From: Melioribacteraceae bacterium
GTDB taxonomy: Bacteria; Bacteroidota; Ignavibacteria; Ignavibacteriales; Melioribacteraceae
Direction: 5' to 3'
NCBI GenBank assembly: GCA_026983955.1
Contig: JALSTB010000038.1
Location: forward strand, 1-64,000
DNA length: 64,000 nt
In this document: positions 61,162 to 64,000 of the stretch, piece after piece
How positions within the stretch are numbered: the first letter of the stretch is position 1
Layout: each line of letters opens with the position of its first letter
The notes under the pieces: model-generated
Databases searched by the model: none
Told to the model about the DNA's origin: nothing
Seen by the model: the letters and a program-made list of their open reading frames with translations, nothing else
Program-made: the position numbers and the translations under genes

Positions 61162-62810
61162 AATTTGAGAAGATATTCCCTTCCGCCCAGTAAAATCAAT
61201 ATCTCCTCGGTTCGAGAAGTTTTATTAATTGATAAAACGTTAATTCCCTTTTGAATTCCGGATTGTCTAACGAGATTAAATCCGTTACCGGTTTTGGAAT
61301 AAATCTTTACGCTTTCGTTACCTCCGGAGGTGATCACAATTTTTAACTTGTTACCCTTTTTGAGTAATACCGGTTTGTTAAACCCATGTCCGGCAGTTGA
61401 AAGTTTCAACAATTTATGATTGTAAACTTCCGCCATACCTCCGGAATTTTGAAGCGGTTTCCAAACGATATTTAATGGCAAAATTTTGAACCGGTAAACA
61501 AGCCGGTCAAATTTGTTAAACTCAATTCCAACCGAATCACAATCATTGTTTACAATTTTAACCGGTTGAAATCCGTTTTTATTATTCTTCACCAAAACCA
61601 AATAGGCACGAACTCCTCTTTTCAAACTGTCCGGATAACTCCACTTAATTCGCAATTTATTTCCTCTAAATCCGGTACTTGTAATTTTCAGAGATTCATT
61701 TTCCCCGTCGAAATCCGCAATTTCTTTTCTCGGCGGCAGAGTCAAATCATTAAAATCTGAAATTCTTAAATTTTTAATATTCTCATATCTGAACAATGCG
61801 TAACCGGTACCGGTTTTTCTGCGAACTATTTTTATTATATCGTCAATTTGGTTCAGTACCCAGGGCTTGTATGCGGCAATACCTGCAACAAGATTGATAT
61901 TTCCCGCAATTTTCAACCACTGGTTCAACACATCTTCAAATTTCGGATTGTTTTCAATATCCCAATAAATTTGCGGAGCTAAATAATCGACGATTCCCCG
62001 TGCTACCCATTCTTCCGAATCCTGGTAAACTTCATTATATCCTTCCATTCCCCGGATTGAACGCGTGTTCTTGTTTATGCCTACAGGTGTTACGCCGACT
62101 TCAATCAACGGATTTATATTTTTTACCGTGTGAAATATTTCTTCGAGAAGTTTTGTGATATTGTTTCTTCTCCAATCGCCGGTATCTTTTTCATTCCGGT
62201 TTTTTATTTTTCCGTCGTCAATCCCCAAATTAGAATACCGGAGAAAATCGAGATGTATGCCGTCCACATTGTAATTACGAACCAATTCAGCTATAAGATT
62301 AACAATATATTCACGTACTCCAGGCAAAGCAGGGTTAAGCCAATACGAAGTGATACCGTTTTCAACTACTTTGTAAATCCATTCCGGATGTTTGTTCAGC
62401 AGGTGTCTTTCCGATTCCGGTTTACGCTGAAACCTTGTACCGTAAATTTTCAAGACGTTAATCCATGCGTGAAGCTCAAGACTTCTTTCGCGTGCCAATT
62501 TTAAGGCATACTCAAGCGGATCGAATTCGGGCGGCTGTTTGGAAAATCCTGTAACCCTCGGTGAAAAATCTTCAAAAGATGAGCGAAAAAGAACATAACC
62601 GTTCCCCCGCACTTGAAAATACACGGTATTCAGGTTTTTCGCTTTTATCGAATCGAAAATTTCTTCCAGCGATTTTTTTTGTTCGGCGGGATTCGTTGTA
62701 TGCGGCCAATCCAAACCGTAATTTGTGGTCAGCCATACCGCCTTTGTTTCATAACGGATTTGTGCAGTAACGGAAATAGAAAAAATCAGTAAAAATAAAA
62801 ACTCTTTCAT
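61158..62810 (-). CDS. GHL10 (DUF187)-type glycoside hydrolase, exported
   Basis: 550 residues with a signal peptide (MKEFLFLLIFSISVTA). The GHL10/DUF187 domain (about 20-340) includes AVWLTTNYGLDWP, LNTVYFQVRGNGYVLFRSSFE, HAWINVLKIYGT, VDGIHLDFLRYS and a late YLAPQIYWDIEN. The C-terminal 200 residues look like beta-sandwich binding modules. YngK-like members act on cell-envelope or peptidoglycan-related glycans. The ATG at 62810 is preferred over one four codons upstream. It is separated from aroB by four bases, so it may be co-transcribed with it. Confidence 0.87.
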   Translation of the reverse strand: MKEFLFLLIFSISVTAQIRYETKAVWLTTNYGLDWPHTTNPAEQKKSLEEIFDSIKAKNLNTVYFQVRGNGYVLFRSSFEDFSPRVTGFSKQPPEFDPLEYALKLARERSLELHAWINVLKIYGTRFQRKPESERHLLNKHPEWIYKVVENGITSYWLNPALPGVREYIVNLIAELVRNYNVDGIHLDFLRYSNLGIDDGKIKNRNEKDTGDWRRNNITKLLEEIFHTVKNINPLIEVGVTPVGINKNTRSIRGMEGYNEVYQDSEEWVARGIVDYLAPQIYWDIENNPKFEDVLNQWLKIAGNINLVAGIAAYKPWVLNQIDDIIKIVRRKTGTGYALFRYENIKNLRISDFNDLTLPPRKEIADFDGENESLKITSTGFRGNKLRIKWSYPDSLKRGVRAYLVLVKNNKNGFQPVKIVNNDCDSVGIEFNKFDRLVYRFKILPLNIVWKPLQNSGGMAEVYNHKLLKLSTAGHGFNKPVLLKKGNKLKIVITSGGNESVKIYSKTGNGFNLVRQSGIQKGINVLSINKTSRTEEILILLGGREYLLKF

Positions 62811-62814
62811 CGGG

Positions 62815-63906
62815 TTACGCAAAAAACTCCAAACCTTTCTTTACCGCAAGCATCACTTGAGCTTTACCGGCTTTAACATCCAACAATAGATTGCCGAAAT
62901 CATTAAACAGAACAAAACGGATTTCATTTTGCCGGTTTTTCTTGTCATGCTTCATCACATTGTACATTTTGTTTGTGTTCAATTCCGGGAAATTAATGTA
63001 CGGTTTGAATTTCTCAAGCAACCGGAAGTATTTAAAAGCCTTATCTCCGTTTAATATTCCCAATTCCCCCGAAAGGTATAACGCCATTGCAATGCCGGCA
63101 ACTACAGCTTGACCGTGTTTTATTTTATGATTAAGTACTGATTCGATTGCATGGGCAAAAGTATGTCCCAAATTCAATATTTTACGCAGTCCGCTTTCCT
63201 TTTCGTCTTTTTCAACAACGTTTCTTTTGAAATTCACCGATTCACTTACAACACGGTTTAATATCGAATTATTCAGTTTCAAAATTTTATCAAAATTATG
63301 ATATACGTAATCATAAAATTTTTCATTCGTTAAAAACGCATATTTTGCAACCTCACCCATTCCGCAAATTAATTCGGTTTTATCCAAAGTATGTAAAAAT
63401 TCCAAATCGCAAAAAACACGCTGTGGCTGGTGGAATGCACCGATAATGTTTTTTGTTGTGTCCAAATTAATGCCGGTTTTACCGCCTACCGAACTGTCGA
63501 CCATCGCGAGCAAAGTTGTAGGTACTTGCACATACCGTACGCCCCGCATATATGTTGCCGCCGCAAACCCGGTAACATCTCCGGTAATTCCGCCACCGAT
63601 TGCCACAACGATGCAATCCCGCCCGCAACCCGATTTTATCATTCTGCGGTGAATTTTAATCAAACTTTCGTAGGTTTTGTTTTTCTCGGTTGCCGTCAAA
63701 AGCATTTTTACGCTTCGGTTCCCCGTTGAAGTTAAAACCTGATCGACTTTGGAGGTATTGCGCTTGTACATTTTCGAATCGATTATGAAAAACAAACGGT
63801 TTGTTTTAAATCCGGAATTCAAGTATGCGGGCAAAGATTTGAGAATGTTCTTGCCGGTTACTATTTCGTATTGATGTTGCGGAATGTTCACCGTGATTTT
63901 ACTCAT
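62815..63906 (-). CDS. aroB: 3-dehydroquinate synthase
   Basis: 363 residues with the AroB pattern: GGGITGDVTGFAAATYMRGVRYVQVPTTLLAMVDSSVGGKTGINL (about 104-148, NAD-binding and active site), GMGEVAKYAFL and GHTFAHAIESVLNHKIKHGQAVVAG (zinc histidines). It makes 3-dehydroquinate in the shikimate pathway. It overlaps the end of aroK by eight bases. Confidence 0.96.
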   Translation of the reverse strand: MSKITVNIPQHQYEIVTGKNILKSLPAYLNSGFKTNRLFFIIDSKMYKRNTSKVDQVLTSTGNRSVKMLLTATEKNKTYESLIKIHRRMIKSGCGRDCIVVAIGGGITGDVTGFAAATYMRGVRYVQVPTTLLAMVDSSVGGKTGINLDTTKNIIGAFHQPQRVFCDLEFLHTLDKTELICGMGEVAKYAFLTNEKFYDYVYHNFDKILKLNNSILNRVVSESVNFKRNVVEKDEKESGLRKILNLGHTFAHAIESVLNHKIKHGQAVVAGIAMALYLSGELGILNGDKAFKYFRLLEKFKPYINFPELNTNKMYNVMKHDKKNRQNEIRFVLFNDFGNLLLDVKAGKAQVMLAVKKGLEFFA

Positions 63907-64000
63907 AGATGTATCTCTTTACTAGTTTGGCTAATTTATCGACTGTTATTCCGACAGGACGGTTATCCGTATCAAGAATAATATCGGCTTTGTTGTAATA
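63899..64000 (-). CDS. aroK: Shikimate kinase, C-terminal end (partial)
   Basis: Thirty-three residues of the C-terminus are visible on the minus strand (YYNKADIILDTDNRPVGITV and onward to KRYIYE), ending in TAA at 63899-63901. The Y-x-x-AD-x-x-x-DTD pattern fits the end of shikimate kinase, and aroK-aroB is a common pair. The rest lies beyond the window. It shares eight bases with the aroB start. Confidence 0.75.
   Translation of the reverse strand, partial: YYNKADIILDTDNRPVGITVDKLAKLVKRYIYE

Noticed and set aside
1-64000. CRISPR array, prophage, insertion sequence or tRNA/rRNA genes
   Set aside because: No regularly spaced repeats, transposase or integrase frames, phage structural genes or tRNA-like cloverleaf sequences were seen on either strand.

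Overview
The window looks like chromosomal DNA of a member of the Ignavibacteria (Bacteroidota/Chlorobi group, possibly Melioribacteraceae or a relative). The composition is AT-rich and the genes are tightly packed. Markers pointing that way are a type IX secretion (Por) C-terminal sorting-domain remnant, a GWxTD protein, a DUF3098 protein, a PafA-type phosphatase and promoter-like sequences that resemble the Bacteroidota TTG-N20-TAnnTTTG pattern. The assignment is inference; no rRNA or tRNA gene was seen in the window.

Layout. 0-6.8 kb: CYTH protein, an outer-membrane protein, DUF2461, STAS and ParA proteins, a membrane protein coupled to a THEP1-like NTPase, and a PafA-type alkaline phosphatase. 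6.9-13.4 kb: a five-gene operon (PLP enzyme, HyuA, SsnA, YgeY, YgeW) matching the core of the enterobacterial yge/ssnA/hyuA locus of anaerobic purine or ureide breakdown, closed by a hairpin terminator. 13.5-17.5 kb: a decayed haem/T9SS pseudogene and a ccmC-ccmD-ccmE-ccmF cytochrome c maturation operon whose CcmE carries the rare CXXXY haem site. 17.8-25.3 kb: a small protein, a promoter-hairpin-terminator unit (small RNA or attenuator), an operon DUF3098-eutN-dprA, and on the other strand a six-gene operon metF-oxidoreductase-aldolase-ddl-divIC-rarA. 25.3-32 kb: penicillin acylase, RmuC, a K+ channel and a CoA-acylating-type aldehyde dehydrogenase. 32-41.5 kb: envelope and regulatory genes on the minus strand (GT2, TPR, Mpg, GT9, DUF3108; miaB, SPOR, MBL, sigma-54 activator, LptE). 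41.5-58.2 kb: rpiA, proteases, cdsA, rimO, GWxTD, pfkB-family kinase, BamA-like protein, an archaeal-type UbiA prenyltransferase, rnhB, yraN and mlaE-mlaF-mlaD. 58.4-64 kb: uvrA, a GHL10 glycoside hydrolase, aroB and the end of aroK.

How the parts connect. The most striking hidden structure is a bacterial microcompartment pathway scattered over 14 kb. An orphan EutN/CcmL shell pentamer (18450), a fuculose-phosphate-type class II aldolase (22464) and an aldehyde dehydrogenase (30429) lie in three different transcription units. The two enzymes, which are otherwise unrelated, end in the same two-part C-terminal tail. This suggests co-encapsulation of a lactaldehyde-type pathway. The purine-type operon is the second system of interest, because its first gene is a PLP enzyme that does not resemble YgeX, which holds this slot in E. 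coli. All functional statements rest on reading motifs and recalled family features; no database search was run.
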